Assembly (NCBI GenBank): GCA_023525975.1
Contig: CM042044.1
Span: forward strand, 7,302,501-7,366,500
Direction of reading: 5' to 3'
Origin: Smallanthus sonchifolius
Taxonomy: Eukaryota; Streptophyta; Magnoliopsida; Asterales; Asteraceae
Length of the DNA: 64,000 bases
Part shown: piece by piece, positions 10,250-21,862 of the stretch
Position numbering within the stretch: the stretch's first letter is position 1
How the letters are laid out: every line of letters starts with the position of its first letter
Made by a program: the position numbers and the translations under genes
Notes under the pieces: model-generated
Told to the model about the DNA's origin: nothing
Database searches by the model: none
The model's input: the letters and a program-made list of their open reading frames with translations, nothing else

Positions 10250-11133
10250 GTTTGTAGCCTAGTAGTATTAAAGTGTTTAATAAAAAAGTTTCTCTCAAAC
10301 TTCTAATTCATTAAGGGTTCTAGTTAGTTTTATGATAAACACCATTTATAGTTTGTGCCGTTTAAAAAGAAAAAAGTTATAGTTTGTATTTATTTTAATT
10401 CATTTGTGTTATGGAGAGAGTTGAGTAGTGTAATAAAATTGGATGATGTGGTGATGGTTAATGAAATTTGTTACAAAGCTTTAAATGTTATTTATGGTCT
10501 TCAACTCGTCCATCTACCTACCTTTGTCGGCTATTTATTGGTCGTTATTCTTTGTCAATGTAAAGGTGGAGTAGGGATTAAATCGATAATGAATTTATGA
10601 AAAAAATGGGTAACGATACTGGTATCGAGCTTATCGGTTTGGTACGGTATGTGTACTCGTTACAAAATGTTCATCTCAAGATAATACCGGTACTGAATTT
10701 ATGAAAAATGGGTACATATACCGGTTACTAATCTATCAAAACCTCTATTAATCTTGGAAAAATGTTTGGCAATTTGACACATAAAGGAAACTTACTAAAG
10801 ATGTTGGATTTGGTTCCTTGGACCGGTTTGGACGTTACAAATGAGTGGGGCGAGTAACTAATCAAAACATATATTTTTTTACTCGTTTGAGACACGTCTG
10901 TCGTGTTGGATTAAAAAAAATACTTTTTGTCTAATATAGTTTTTTTTAATATAATGATTTACGAGGTTTTATAAATCGTAAACAACCCTAGGCACAATTT
11001 GATCCTTCCTTTCTAAAATTATTTTCGTAATTAAAAGTAAACAAATCTCAAATCGATCCATTTATAAGTAAATCTGTTGAAGTTGGTATGGAAAATGATA
11101 CTAAATGAATAAAGATTACAAAATTAAGCATAT
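10250..11133. other. Intergenic between GDSL copies
   Basis: 10370-10570 resembles 17100-17250 upstream of copy B, and 10733-10920 resembles 1297-1500 downstream of copy A, so the boundary between duplicated units falls near 10.6-10.73 kb. The stretch between (10610-10730) has GGTAC/ACCGGT-type words. The open frame at 10355-10600 is not recognisable and is in duplicated promoter sequence, so it is probably not a gene. Confidence 0.55.
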
Positions 11134-11640
11134 CTAGCCTGAGTTTTGTTTACTTCTCAACAAGTGTTTAAATGGTGGATGAGTGAAAGGACCGTTAAAA
11201 AACATCTCAAAAACTGCTTTATACATAGCTTCGGTAAGATGCACTCCATCCCAGTTTACATACTGAGAAGGGTTTTGACACGAGCTTGAGGAATTGGACC
11301 CACAAGTAGCTGTTAAGTCAAAGTTGTAGGGTCCACCACTAGACCCACAACAGACTTTGTAAAGCTCGTGGAACCCTAGCATTGGTGCGTTCTTTATGAC
11401 GGAACGATAAGCATTCCAATAATCGGCATAGACAATGACTGCTTTTGGGTATTTTCTTCTTAGATTTTGAATGTTGGTTTGAAGAATGGTGTTATGGATG
11501 TAGCTTTGGTTGTTAACTGTGGCTACACAACCAATGTCGTCACGGTCAAACTCGGGTGAAAGGTACATGGCTAGGGTTAAGCAACCGGTTGTGGGGAGAC
11601 CTTGTACCACCATGTATTTTGCACCTTTATTGAGCAATGC
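11134..11640 (-). CDS. GDSL esterase/lipase copy B, exon 2
   Basis: The acceptor AG is at plus-strand 11641-11642. The exon opens ALLNKGAKYMVVQGLP in phase 0 and stops at TAG 11134-11136 after KQNSG. The catalytic NWDGVHLTEAMY motif is intact. Differences from copy A cluster in the C-terminal region (for example TCGSNSSSSCQNP against ICGSKSASSCQNL). Joined to 14802-14173 it makes about 378 aa. Confidence 0.87.
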   Translation of the reverse strand, partial: ALLNKGAKYMVVQGLPTTGCLTLAMYLSPEFDRDDIGCVATVNNQSYIHNTILQTNIQNLRRKYPKAVIVYADYWNAYRSVIKNAPMLGFHELYKVCCGSSGGPYNFDLTATCGSNSSSSCQNPSQYVNWDGVHLTEAMYKAVFEMFFNGPFTHPPFKHLLRSKQNSG

Positions 11641-11814
11641 CTAGCAAAAAAAATTGACCGGTCATTTAAGTTATATTATAGAAGAACAAAAATAATATAC
11701 TACTAGATTAAGGAGCCATTTAGCTGAATTTGGATAACAACATAAATATATTCCAAATAGAAACACATATGGAATTAGATTTTGTTAAAAAAAATTGTTT
11801 AATCTATATCTATA

Positions 11815-12506
11815 TCTATACATACTAATAAATAAAGGTTTGGGTGTGTCACATGTTATTCTCATGTTCATCCTAAAAAAAATCGCCTCTCTCTCATATT
11901 TAATGATACAAGTTTATATAAAAAAATTTACTCTCTCCTCTATTTAATTATACAAGTTTCTATAAAAATAATTATAATTTTTGTTTATCTCCTCTTTTCT
12001 ATTAAATAATAATGATTTTTATAACTATTTTTATAAAACATTTTTTAATTTAAAAAAATAGCTTTGTTCATATAACATTTTTATAATTTGAACATTTCTT
12101 TCATTCTTTTTATATAAAAAAATTAAAAATAACTATATAACGTTTCTAAAATTTGTATTAAAAAATTATGTAATATTAGATCTTTATTACTAAGTATGTA
12201 TAACACTGCATTTATTCACCCTGTATAATATACAAAGTTTCTAACCTATATTATAATAAATTAATAACTATACTTGCTATGTGTCGACTTCTGAAAAATC
12301 TAGATTTTTGTTTTTCGCCTTTCTCTCCTATTAAATAATTAAATATCTAACATATATTCTAATATTTTGTTAAAAATTACTAAATCATAAGAAAATTTTA
12401 ATTATTTCTTATTACACGGGTTAAATAAATAAAATGTTATATATTTAGTAATAAAAATTTTATATTTTTAAAAACCCGTGTAATACACCGGTTGAATAAA
12501 CCAGTA
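11815..12506 (+). mobile_element. Helitron-like element, degenerate 3' end
   Basis: It starts A|TCTATACATACTAATAAATAAAGG, closely like the 5' end of the clear 370-bp Helitron at 43645. A CCCGTGTAATACACCGG hairpin near 12474-12490 precedes a decayed CTRR-type end around 12503-12506. The 3' limit is uncertain. Confidence 0.4.
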
Positions 12507-12896
12507 TATTACATCAGTTGAATAAAATAGAATGTAATTTGTTAACAAACACATTTGTCAAAATATGTTTTTAAAAAATGTAACTGTCGTGACAGTTATA
12601 AGGTCTGTTAAGTTAGTTTTTAAAACATTTTTTTTCAACTAAGTATTAATTTTTTTATTTAATTGATAAATGTTAGTACATATTAAGTTCATTTGATTGA
12701 TGATATATTAACTATTTATAACTAAATAATAACTATCCGTAATTAGATTTATTAATATAAAGATTATTATTTAATAGGAGAGAAAAATAGAAAATCTAAT
12801 ATTTAATAGGAGAGAGAGACGGAAAAATAAAGGTGAGGAGTAAACAGAGAGTGACACGTGTCCTGGAGAGATTTTCATTTATTAGAGTAGTAAGAT
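12507..12896 (-). mobile_element. Second Helitron-like terminus in opposite orientation
   Basis: The minus strand begins near 12896 with TCTTACTACTCTAATAAATG and continues with the GACACGTGTCACTCTC / CTCTCTCTCCTATTAAAT words typical of the Helitron 5' ends in this window. A hairpin half 'attacacgggtt' near 12410 may belong to its 3' end, overlapping the plus-strand element. The lower limit is arbitrary. Confidence 0.35.
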
Positions 12897-13370
12897 GTGA
12901 AATTTTTATTTTTATTTTAATTTTATGATTTTATTTATATTTTGTATGTTGTAAAGTATATATATAAAATTATATAAAAATTATGATAACATTATTAAAT
13001 CATGATGACACTTATATGTATATAATATATTATATTTTAATTGCAATAAGTTTTATATAAATAAAAATTATACTATAGTTATAATGGTAAAAAAAGAAAT
13101 ATACTTGAAAATGCTAACAAGTGTTTTTTTACAAAGTAACTGGTTACCCGACGGGCTAATTATCTGACAAATACCCAATGGTTATTTGGCCGGATATGAG
13201 GACATGATTTTTACAACTAGATATAAGACTGAGATTATCAATACCTGACCTGAACCAACTATTATCATCCCTATGTCCAACAAATTTTTACCTATAAAAT
13301 ATGATATTTTTGTTTTTGTTTTAACATGCATAGTAGACATCTATAAATGTAAATTTAAAGGACTTGTGTT

Positions 13371-14130
13371 CATGACAAACAAACTTTTACCAATAAATTC
13401 ATGCATAATGAGAAACGTCTTGAAATAACTAACCAACTTCCAAGTATTTATTTATGAATTTCCGTCAAGTATCTATTTCTGTTCACATATCAATTTTTAT
13501 ATGTCCACTTTCCGTTTATATACTTTATTTTCGTGTATACACTTTACTTTTGCGTATCCAAAAATTATAAAAAATGACTATTTTTGGTATACTTTTGTAC
13601 ATGTCAAACAAACTTTTACCTATAAATTCATGTATTATGTTCATCTATGATGAGAAACGTCTTGAATTGAATCTACCACTAACCAACTTCCAACTATTAT
13701 TCATGAATTTTTTTTATAAAAGTGGTGTAGATATGTAAACCTATTTAATTTCTGGTCTTTTTTAAACTATTTCAGTTTATGAGAAGTTCGCTCATCTCAC
13801 AAGCAGACTTGAGAAAAAATGGCTTATTTGACAATCAAAGATTGGAGAAATGGTGGAACTCTCCTCAAGTCCGATTGTGAGAGAAACAGTCAGAATCCGC
13901 TTTCGGGAGGAGCGGACTCCTCGTAAACCAAAATAGTTTAAAAAATCAAGAAACAAATAGATTTACATATCTAGTCATCTACTACACCACTTTGACAAAA
14001 ATAAAAAATAAAAAGTTTATCTATTTATCTTGAAATTTCTGTCAAGTATCTACTTTATTTTCATTTTCATGTATAAACTTTAGTTTCTTGTATCCAACAA
14101 AAATCATTAAAAAGACTATTTTTGTATAAA
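13371..14130. repeat. Local tandem duplication (~230 bp) in GDSL copy B intron
   Basis: 13371-13599 and 13600-14130 share 'catgacaaacaaacttttacc', 'gagaaacgtcttga', 'aaccaacttccaa' and 'ctgtcaagtatcta'. The second copy is split by the fold-back element at 13718-13993. Confidence 0.7.
13718..13993. mobile_element. Fold-back MITE, ~275 bp
   Basis: The ends AAAGTGGTGTAG and CTACACCACTTT are inverted copies, and the pairing continues inward for about 80 bp (ATATGTAAACCTATTT, TTTTTTAAACTATTT, and a GTCCGCTC-like arm). No coding capacity. The TSD is unclear in AT-rich flanks. Confidence 0.65.
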
Positions 14131-14172
14131 AATAAAAATGGTGATTTTATTATTTTCTAAATAAATAATTAC

Positions 14173-14802
14173 CTCTAGAAACTCTGTTGCACTACGAGTG
14201 GCACGCCGTTGAATGGTTTCACCGGACACCGTGGATCCAACGGTGTAAGCATAGTCATTAGCTCCGATCTCGCCGACCCAAACCAACGCCTCTCGGAACA
14301 CCGCCGCACACACTGCCGGAGTTGAAATTGCACTTTTACATTTTAGCCCCTCCAATGTCTTATTGAACCAAGTTAGTTGAGTTTGTAGCGACTGAGGTGT
14401 TATAGCAAAGGTGAGGTTATTTTTTACAAAGAATGCATGTCGGATAGCGGTGGATCCTGCGACGGCGTAATTGATACCGGCGGAGGTGTCGGCTTTGCGG
14501 TTAAGGTAGGGAGGAAGGTAAGGTAATGAGAGTGATTCGGCCAGGAAGTCGATTACGAGACGGCCGTCGGAGTATCGGTTGGTTGGGTGGTGGAAGAATG
14601 TGCGGCCGTAAGGGAGGTTGGAGACGTAACTGAAGGCGCTAGGGCCGGTGGCGGAGGCGGTGTTTCCGGTGTCGGTGTATGAGTCTCCGAATGCGTAGAT
14701 TTTTTTGAAGGAATGTGGAGGAGGGCTGCCGGAAGTGAGAGTAAGGAGGAGGAGGAGGAAGACGGTGACGGTGGTGGTGGTGGTGGTGGTGGAAATTGAC
14801 AT
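14173..14802 (-). CDS. GDSL esterase/lipase copy B, exon 1
   Basis: Encodes 210 aa with a signal peptide (MSISTTTTTTTVTVFLLLLL), block I FGDSYTDTGN, block II GINYAVAGSTA and block III GANDY. The donor GTAATT starts at 14172 after the codon for the Glu of EFLE, as in copy A. The N-terminal Thr run comes from a GTGGTG/CCACCA microsatellite near 14774-14795 that differs from copy A, so the signal peptide region is diverging by repeat slippage. All catalytic residues are kept, so both copies look functional at sequence level. Confidence 0.88.
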
Positions 14803-14843
14803 GGTTAGTCACGTCTTTAGTGGTGTTCAACAAGCCTACTACT

Positions 14844-14858
14844 TAGGTTATATAATTG
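14844..14858 (-). promoter_or_regulatory. TATA box of GDSL copy B
   Basis: Minus strand CAATTATATAACC lies about 50 bp upstream of the ATG at 14802, in the same context as copy A. Confidence 0.45.
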
Positions 14859-14859
14859 T

Positions 14860-15296
14860 GTGTTGTGTGTAAAGACTATTTTACCCTCTAGGGAGGGGAA
14901 CCACACTACCACCCGATTAAAAAAACGTCACTTTAGCTAAGTCGGTTAAAGAAGCTTGAATTCAACGGCACAAAAAACTTGGAAATATACGATAGGGTCT
15001 ACCAAAAATCCAATTAAAACATACCACGTGCAATGGTGTCATCTGAAATCTTGTCGGGATAAAAAGATAACGGTTGAAATCTAACTAAGGTAAAATGATG
15101 TCGGCTGAAATCTAACTCGCAGGCTACGTGACATTTTTTTATTAGCTTTGATTGGTTTTTGGTGGACAACGTTGTACTTTTTAAAGTTTTTTATCCTGAC
15201 GAAGATTTAGCCTCTTTAGCCGGCTAAATTTATGTGATGTTTTTCGATTGGTTACTTTAAGAAATATTTATTTTAAAGTGGGCTAAAAAGTAAAAT
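14860..15296. other. Upstream region of GDSL copy B
   Basis: Non-coding. It contains a weak local inverted repeat ('gattttgg...' and CCGGCTAAA words) but no identifiable gene. Compared with copy A, about 2 kb of extra DNA, including the MULE, separates the promoter from the conserved distal block at 17100-17250. Confidence 0.4.
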
Positions 15297-15305
15297 TACA
15301 CTTTA

Positions 15306-16523
15306 GAGTAAACTTTGTTTTTGGCCCTACGGTTTAATCAAAATAACGGTTTTGATTCATTAGTTTCAATTTCACCTTTTTAGTCCTCGTGGTATCTAAT
15401 TTTTCTCAATTAAGTCCAACTCATTAATACCGTTATTTTTTTCTGTTAAAAATAAGGGTTTTTTTATCTTTTCACATATATGGGCTAATTGTGTTATTTT
15501 TTTAAAATAAAACAATGACTATTTGTGCCATCGTTATCATCCACACCCACCTGCAACCCCTCCCCCTTCTACCACCAGCTATCGTCATCATCCACACCCT
15601 CACCCACCTGCAAGATCGTAACCACCATCATCATCGACCACCCCCTTCCCTTCCAAATCATTGGAACCAGTAAACAAATAACAGATCTGGTTTGATTCTT
15701 GAAACCGAATCATCAGATGTGTTGCTTTATATGGGTTTTGTTAAACCAGTTGGTGAAGCTTTGACATTAGCTGAAATCAGGACCGATTTAGACTTAGGTT
15801 GGAAGCGGGTCTTCTTCTTCGCCTGGTCATGGCCAATCCCTGTCTTCTTCGCCTGTCACTGAGTTGCTGGGTCTCGTCGGAACCCTAATTGGGTGGCCGG
15901 AAGAGCGTCAGCCATGGCCCTCCCCTGTCCTCTTCGTCGGATCTTCCATAAAACAAGCACTACCGCCACTGGGTGTTACCGGGAATGCGTCTCCGCCGCC
16001 TGGATCTGTACAAGCTTGTGAAAAGCGTTTCTTCCCACCATTAACTCTCCAAATCCACGTACAAACTGGTTTAACAAAACCCATAGTGACGAGTCCACGC
16101 CGAGTGTCTTGGTGGTGGTGGTGCTTCTATGGTGGTAGTGAGATTGGTCTGGACTCTGGAGGGGGTGGCGGTAACCGGAGATGGCTGGTGCTTCTATGGT
16201 GGCGGTGGTGCTTCTATGGTGGCTAGATATTGTCTGTAAAGAGAGATGAAGAAGAAGATGAAGGGGGTAAAGTGATGTTAGGGTTGGGTTTGATTAATTT
16301 ACACAAATAGTCCTTGTTTTATTTTTAAAAAATAACACAATTAGCCTTATACGTGAAAAAGACTAAAATACCTTTATTTTTAATAGAAAAACTAATGGTG
16401 TTATTGAGTTGAGCTTGATTGAGAAAAATTAGATACCACGAGGACTAAAAAAGTGAAATTGAAACTAATAGATCAAAACTGTTATTTTAACCAAACCATA
16501 GAAGCTAAAAACGAAGTTTACTC
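15306..16523. mobile_element. Mutator-like element (MULE), 1218 bp, possible Pack-MULE
   Basis: A perfect 9-bp duplication TACACTTTA flanks it (15297-15305 and 16524-16532), as expected for Mutator. The ends GAGTAAAC...GTTTACTC are long terminal inverted repeats of about 230 bp (to about 15535 and from about 16298). The interior is more GC-rich and exon-like than its surroundings, with Pro/His- and Gly/Trp-rich open frames (for example 15864-16226, +) but no transposase. That is how Pack-MULEs carrying captured gene fragments look, though I do not recognise the source gene. Two inverted internal words (tgggttttgttaaaccagt near 15735 and its complement near 16065) are also present. Confidence 0.82.
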
Positions 16524-16532
16524 TACACTTTA

Positions 16533-17260
16533 ACTTAAACATGATCAAATTATACATTTTTGATGATTTTCCGTTGGTTAATTTAATTGCATACGTCCAA
16601 AAGTTTGTAAGTTTGACTTGAACTAATGTAATACTATTACTAGTTCCAAGTTTGGATGATATAATTAGTAGCTTCTATAAGATTAACGATTAAGGGTGGA
16701 TTATAAATTGTGTTATTTAACTTAGGTGTATGTAGGTCGTCTTCTATTACTTTAATAATTACATTGAGTCATTGAGTGTCTTTGTTTTGAAACTTTTACA
16801 CCCTTTTAGTCTTTTTCATTAATAATAGTTAAGTTTTTCTATTGAATCAAGTTATGTGTCTTTGATTTGTCCTTTTAACCATTAAAGGACAATATTATCC
16901 TTATGTGTTTCACATGATTGAACTTAACAGAAATAATTAACATCAATAAATGGAAATAACTAAATGCGTGTAAAAGTTAAAAAAAAAACATCTTGTGTAG
17001 TTTTTAAAGCCAAATAATTTTTAATAAAGTTAAATTACATAATTTATGATTTTTTTCAAATATCAGTTGAGTTTGCATTTATTTAATTTAACATTTATTA
17101 TAGAGGGGGTTGAGATTAACAATTTTATAATGAGTGGGTAGTTGATGAATTTGTAATAAGGCTTTAAATGTTCCTTCAACTCCTGACTCACCTACCTTAG
17201 TCGGTTATTTATAGGTCGGTTATCATTTTGTCAATATTACTTCATGGGACAATAATCTTA
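16533..17260. other. Intergenic, with small inverted-repeat MITE and duplicated distal GDSL flank
   Basis: About 16770-17000 folds on itself: 'aacttttacaccc ttttagt' pairs with the complement of 'aaatgcgtgtaaaagtt', suggesting a MITE of about 230 bp. 17100-17250 matches 10370-10570 (words 'aaggctttaaatgtt', 'cggttattta', 'ttttgtcaat'), marking the far end of the GDSL tandem unit. Confidence 0.5.
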
Positions 17261-17389
17261 TCATGGTAATTTGACACAATGGAACGACGTAAGGCAGGTG
17301 AGAGTGGTATCATCTCATTTTAAAGTATCATTTCAAACTAATCAATTATAAGATGTTACCTTATTTTAAAAAACTATCCTTTTAGGTGG

Positions 17390-17950
17390 GAGTGGTACCT
17401 TTTAACCCTCTTATTTAAAAAAAAAAATTAAACAAATCAAATTAATAAACTAAAACTTTAATTAATTAATTAAAAATACATAATAAATTAAAAGACAATA
17501 TATAAAAAAAGACAATTAATAAAAACAACTTAAAAAAACACCTAAAAAATTAAAAATCGCATAACCAATCATACTTTGCGGCTATTTCTCGTTTCCATTT
17601 TAGGATTATTTCCAACATCGGTCCGGTTAGATGGTCGTGCGATTCCGAAAATAATTTAAACGCATTTAGATTATTTGCATAAATGTTTGTCTTAATATTG
17701 ATTGAAACTTTTTAAACAAAATCCAAATAGTTACTTTTAGAAAACAAAATATTGCTATGTTCGTATTTCACCAGAAAACAAGATCCCTATTAAAACAAAA
17801 TATTTTAAACAAAATCCAAATAGTCAATGAGGCAAGCCATGACCATTTTCAACGGGTACATATACCCGCTACCATTACCCGCCGAACCCGCTGAGGATGC
17901 GACGGTGTTCCACCCTACCCGCCTTGAACCCGTTGTCCACTCGCACCCCC
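17390..17950 (-). pseudogene. Transposon remnant with RKREIAAKYDW-type C-terminal fragment
   Basis: The minus strand near 17540-17605 reads KWKREIAAKYDWLCDF-stop, homologous to the end of the frame at 52264-52533 (QRKREIAAKYNWPCNF). Both copies have an AT-rich tail on one side and an ACCCG-rich block ('acccgctaccattacccgcc', 'ggccaacccggggaatcc') on the other. They look like two short deletion derivatives of one DNA transposon family, perhaps PIF/Harbinger-associated; this assignment is tentative. Confidence 0.4.
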
Positions 17951-19248
17951 TAAAATGCACATTAACATGAACCTTTATAACACATTTTTTTAAAACCTTT
18001 TTATGAAGTCTTTTTTTTATTTAAAATAGTTCATAATTATCATATTCGATATATTATGTTTGAATTATTTCCATTTTCCGTTTGCTATCTTTGACACATT
18101 ATTCAAATTATATTTTTTTATTAATGGAAATTAAAACGGATCAGATAAAAATAATTATATTAAATGGTAAATGTTAAAGAAGAAATGAAACCGTTAGAAA
18201 AATTCACGTCAAAACGCTGATTAAAATAAACACATCACAATAACAAATTCAGAACTTATAAAACATCATATTTTAAAAGGTTGTAAGATTATAGTAATCT
18301 TCGTAGTTTTGCAAATCGCTCGTCATTCATCCTCTTATATCATATAACGAAGAAATAGTACATCTCGCTTCAAATCATTAACTACTCGCAAAAATAGTTG
18401 TCAACTTATAAGAAAATGGCGCCTAAACTAAATAAACATCATATAGGGGTTAATTTAAAAAAAATAATCATGAAAAAATCGTTAAGAGCCTCACAATCCC
18501 GATTAATTCAGTCTCTTATCGCTAGTGAAGGTGATGTTAAGGTATGATGACATACAAATTGGGCCGCGGCTGCGACTGCACCTATGAAAATATCATTGGT
18601 GTCTCATATGTTGAGATGATGAAGACGATGATATTGATGAATTTTTTTTAGAAAAAAGAATTTGGATGGTCATTTAAGACTACCCATGTCTTTTGTATTT
18701 AACTCCACATGGTCTCCATTTCCTCTTCATTATTTTTTGTGGTGTTCAATACTTACTTTATAATGAATTTAATGTGTACTGTATTATAAAATTTAATAAC
18801 TAAAATTAAAAAAAAAATCAGTTTGCTATCATATTATATATATCTAAACGTCAAATGTTGTAAACAAGTCACACAACGTCATGACACACATTTGATTCCT
18901 CTTTACGAATCATATAGACATATTGTCACTCTCATAAACGTGTCGATCTATTTTTTCAAAAAAGTAATAATACGAGGTTTATCCCTTTCTTATTTGACTA
19001 TGAGTAGAACCAGGTTTGGGTTCTTGATTCATAAACATGGGTAAAGAAGATTCGAGATAAATTAAAAAGAAAACGATCAAGAAAAATTGATTTTTCATAT
19101 TCCCTACATGGATTATGCTCGTGAGCAAGTTGTCAATGTTACCTAGTCCACAGGCAATCTAGTTCAACCAATTGAAATAAATGATAATAAAGAACAACAT
19201 TTCCTTTTACACTTTGAATCCAAGTTAAACAAGAACTATATTTACTTA
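17951..19248. other. Intergenic, nothing recognised
   Basis: AT-rich DNA with decayed repeats. Short open frames such as 18823-19044 (+) have no recognisable similarity or gene context. Confidence 0.35.
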
Positions 19249-19260
19249 CTAGTGTTAGAA

Positions 19261-19277
19261 CCCGTGTTTTACACGGG
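19261..19277 (-). other. Helitron 3' terminal hairpin
   Basis: Perfect palindrome CCCGTGT-TTT-ACACGGG, 8 nt before the terminal CTAG on the minus strand. It is the usual rolling-circle termination signal of Helitrons. Confidence 0.75.
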
Positions 19278-19278
19278 G

Positions 19279-19575
19279 TTATAAATAAAATAAATGTAAA
19301 ACAAAATACAATTTGAGACTAAAAAATGATGAATACAATTCATAAATCAGTAAATATATTTCTTTGTATACAACGTTGGATGTTTTGTTTGAAAATTTTC
19401 CATCCTTGTCTAAGGCTAAAATTTTTAACCCGTCTCTGCTTTTAACTCTTGAAAGTGCAACATATAATTGACCATGAGTGAAAACCGGTTGCCTCAAGAA
19501 CAATCAAACCCTTGATAGTGACTGACACTGGCTCTTATTTATTGTCATGGTGAAACAAACCGAAAGTGAAAACTG
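19279..19575 (-). pseudogene. Helitron PIF1-like helicase, C-terminal fragment
   Basis: The minus strand reads FTMTINKSQCQSLSRV, a stop, then LFLRQPVFTHGQLYVALSRV and KSRDGLKILALDKDG. These are helicase motifs V/VI of PIF1/RRM3-like helicases found at the C terminus of Helitron RepHel proteins. The normal Gly of KSQGQS is Cys and there is an in-frame TGA, so the copy is dead. No Rep endonuclease or upstream helicase motif is seen. Confidence 0.75.
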
Positions 19576-19649
19576 TCTTCACGGGGACTGATGATTAAAA
19601 AAAATGTATACACAAGCTAAGTTTGTGATCTTTATTTAAACAGTATGAG

Positions 19650-19715
19650 TCCATCTTTACTTTTAACTATGGATAAAGCAAAACACACTCGACCACATGT
19701 AAAAAAAGGTTAAAA
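19650..19715 (-). pseudogene. Second degraded copy of the PIF1 C-terminal motif
   Basis: The minus strand reads FTCGRVCFALSIVKSKDGL, an eroded version of FTHGQLYVALSRVKSRDGL in the neighbouring fragment. This suggests an old duplication or two overlapping Helitron ends. Confidence 0.55.
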
Positions 19716-19719
19716 ATAA

Positions 19720-20309
19720 ATTAACAAAATCATAATATAAAATAAACTATTTCATTTCACATTCTGCATCTAACCAAGAAAATAACATAACGACAAAAAC
19801 ATATACAAAAAACATGTACAACCAGTTTATTTCAACAAACTTTTTACCATAGTATAAATAACGAATATTAGCTTTCAAAACGTATATACAAAAACCCACT
19901 GTAGTATATATATTTGCAAAGTACAACCAATCTTATACTACATATTTGCAAAGTACAACCAGTCTTTATATCAGAAAAGGGTTTGCATAACACCACTATA
20001 ACCATTGATGCTATTGATTCCATGAACATTGGTGCCACATATACAAAAATCCTGATGCAAACAAATGAAAAATGAAATCCAGTAATGCCGTTAACATTGA
20101 AAGAAGATTAAAAAATTTATTACTAATGTTATTACATAATAGTCAATATTTGTATCAGTTTCTAATGTTATGTATGTAGAGGAAAATTCAAATCCCAAAA
20201 TAATATGGATTTATTTAGATAAATATAAATGACATAATTAAATGGAATTGTGGTATTAGGAGGAGAAAATGGGATACGAAACACCTTAGATTGAGGAAAG
20301 TCACTTGCT
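19720..20309. other. Helitron-internal non-coding sequence
   Basis: AT-rich. It contains a local repeat 'tttgcaaagtacaaccagtctt' (about 19913-19970). No gene is seen; the frame at 20168-20383 (-) is unrecognised. Confidence 0.4.
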
Positions 20310-21022
20310 ACAGTTGTCACACCTCCAAATTCCACTAACGGAGTTTTACCGTTTGGTGTGTGACAAATCAGGATCTCAGTCATTAGTTACATCAAACGAC
20401 ACTATATGGGACATAAATGAAATATCATAAAAGTTCATAGTTAATGCGGAAGCGTTTAAATAAGAAAATAAATGCGCAAAACAAGCGCGCCCAAGTTTTG
20501 TTTAATAAAACAAGTAAATTGTTTTGAATGTTTGCATGAGGATGAAATGATAGTAGGACTCCATGCATGTCCTAAGTGTGCAACCTGTGCCTTAGCGACT
20601 TGAGAAATATGTAAGAAAAAGTGTCAACACAATGTTGGTGAGTTCACAGGTTTACAAGTAAATAAACTGCTTAAATGTTTGCAGGATCCACATACGTAAG
20701 TCACACCTATTGCTAGCTATACAATGTATAAGTTACTCTAAGCGTTTGCAACCGAAGCTGACTGTTTGTGTTTGGGTGCCTTCCACTATTGCTAACATCA
20801 ACAATGGCAAGTGTTTAGGACAATTTACACCCGTTGGACCTCCAATCAAGTTAGCGCGACTAACCCGGGTGGGGTTTGTCAAACCCGGTAGTACTACTCA
20901 AATTTCCTCGCTATACTCCATATATTAACGGTCCGAGTGTGTAAAGACTTTGCAAGTTATGTTTGCACTTAGGTAGACAAGTGGTAGCGAAATACTATGT
21001 GATCCCTGTCCATTCATGAGTA

Positions 21023-21203
21023 TGTCTCTCCTCGGCGGGAAGACAAGTAAACGGATGTCTGTTCGTAAGCAAGTTTCTTCCCAACGGGAAACAAGTAAAA
21101 TACTGTTTGTTTGTATGCATGTTTCTCCCCAACGGGGAAACAAATAAAATGATGTTTGTGTATATGCATGTTTCTCCCCCAATAGGAAAACAAGTAAAAA
21201 GGG
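21023..21203. repeat. Minisatellite, four ~48-bp units, in solo LTR
   Basis: Units carry 'catgtttctccccaacgggg' + 'aaacaagtaaaatgatgtttg' with variation. The left breakpoint of the 3.54-kb triplication falls between its second and third units (21104). Confidence 0.75.
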
Positions 21204-21862
21204 GTCGTGAAACTCACCTGAGCTGCGAACGAAATAGATAGCACCACACAAGGATGCAAGTAGGAAACACAAGAGTTTGCCTGTGAACTGCCTACGTATG
21301 CCCTAAAATTATAAGCATAAAAGTTAGGGATACAATGGGAATGTGACGACGACACGGATGGATCGGATGTCCTAATTATATTTAGGATCAACGGGTAGAC
21401 AAACTAGTCATCGGAATCAAGGAATTCCTAGTTTAGTAATTATAGTAAAAGTGGTATGTATCAAACGTCGCAAAACATGAGTTAATAATATAATATATAT
21501 ATATTATTGTTTTCGTTTGTTTGTTTGAGTTAAAAATAATAACCTTGAATAATCTAAATAATTATATTATTTTGAAACGTGAGAATAATAATTAAAAACG
21601 AGTTACAAAATCAAAAGCTCGAATATTAATATAAAACAATCTTTGCATGATTTTTAATAAAATAATATTATGTTAGTGAAATAATATAATTAATATATTA
21701 TTTTTAATAAAATCAATTTGCTCGAAAGTGTATAATAAAATCAATCCCGACACTACGGGAGTCTTTCGGGTGCTAAAACATATTAATATCGCACTATAAT
21801 AATAATGGGAAAGGTTTTCAAAAAAAAGAAACTAGTGAAAAGGCTTCTAAAAATATATGTAG

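Larger units (their letters stand above)
11641..14172 (-). other. GDSL copy B intron, repeat-filled
   Basis: 2.5 kb of very AT-rich intron between the donor GTAATT at 14172 and the acceptor at 11641. It contains Helitron-like termini at 11815 and about 12895, a long inverted 'acacgggtt...aacccgtgt' near 12409-12485, a local tandem duplication at 13371-14130 and a fold-back MITE. No gene is seen. Confidence 0.7.

Noticed and set aside
20925..21391. Overlapping minus-strand frames with repeated FICFPVGEKHAY / LVFLLGEKHAY words
   Set aside because: The repeated peptide is the translation of the 48-bp minisatellite in the solo LTR.
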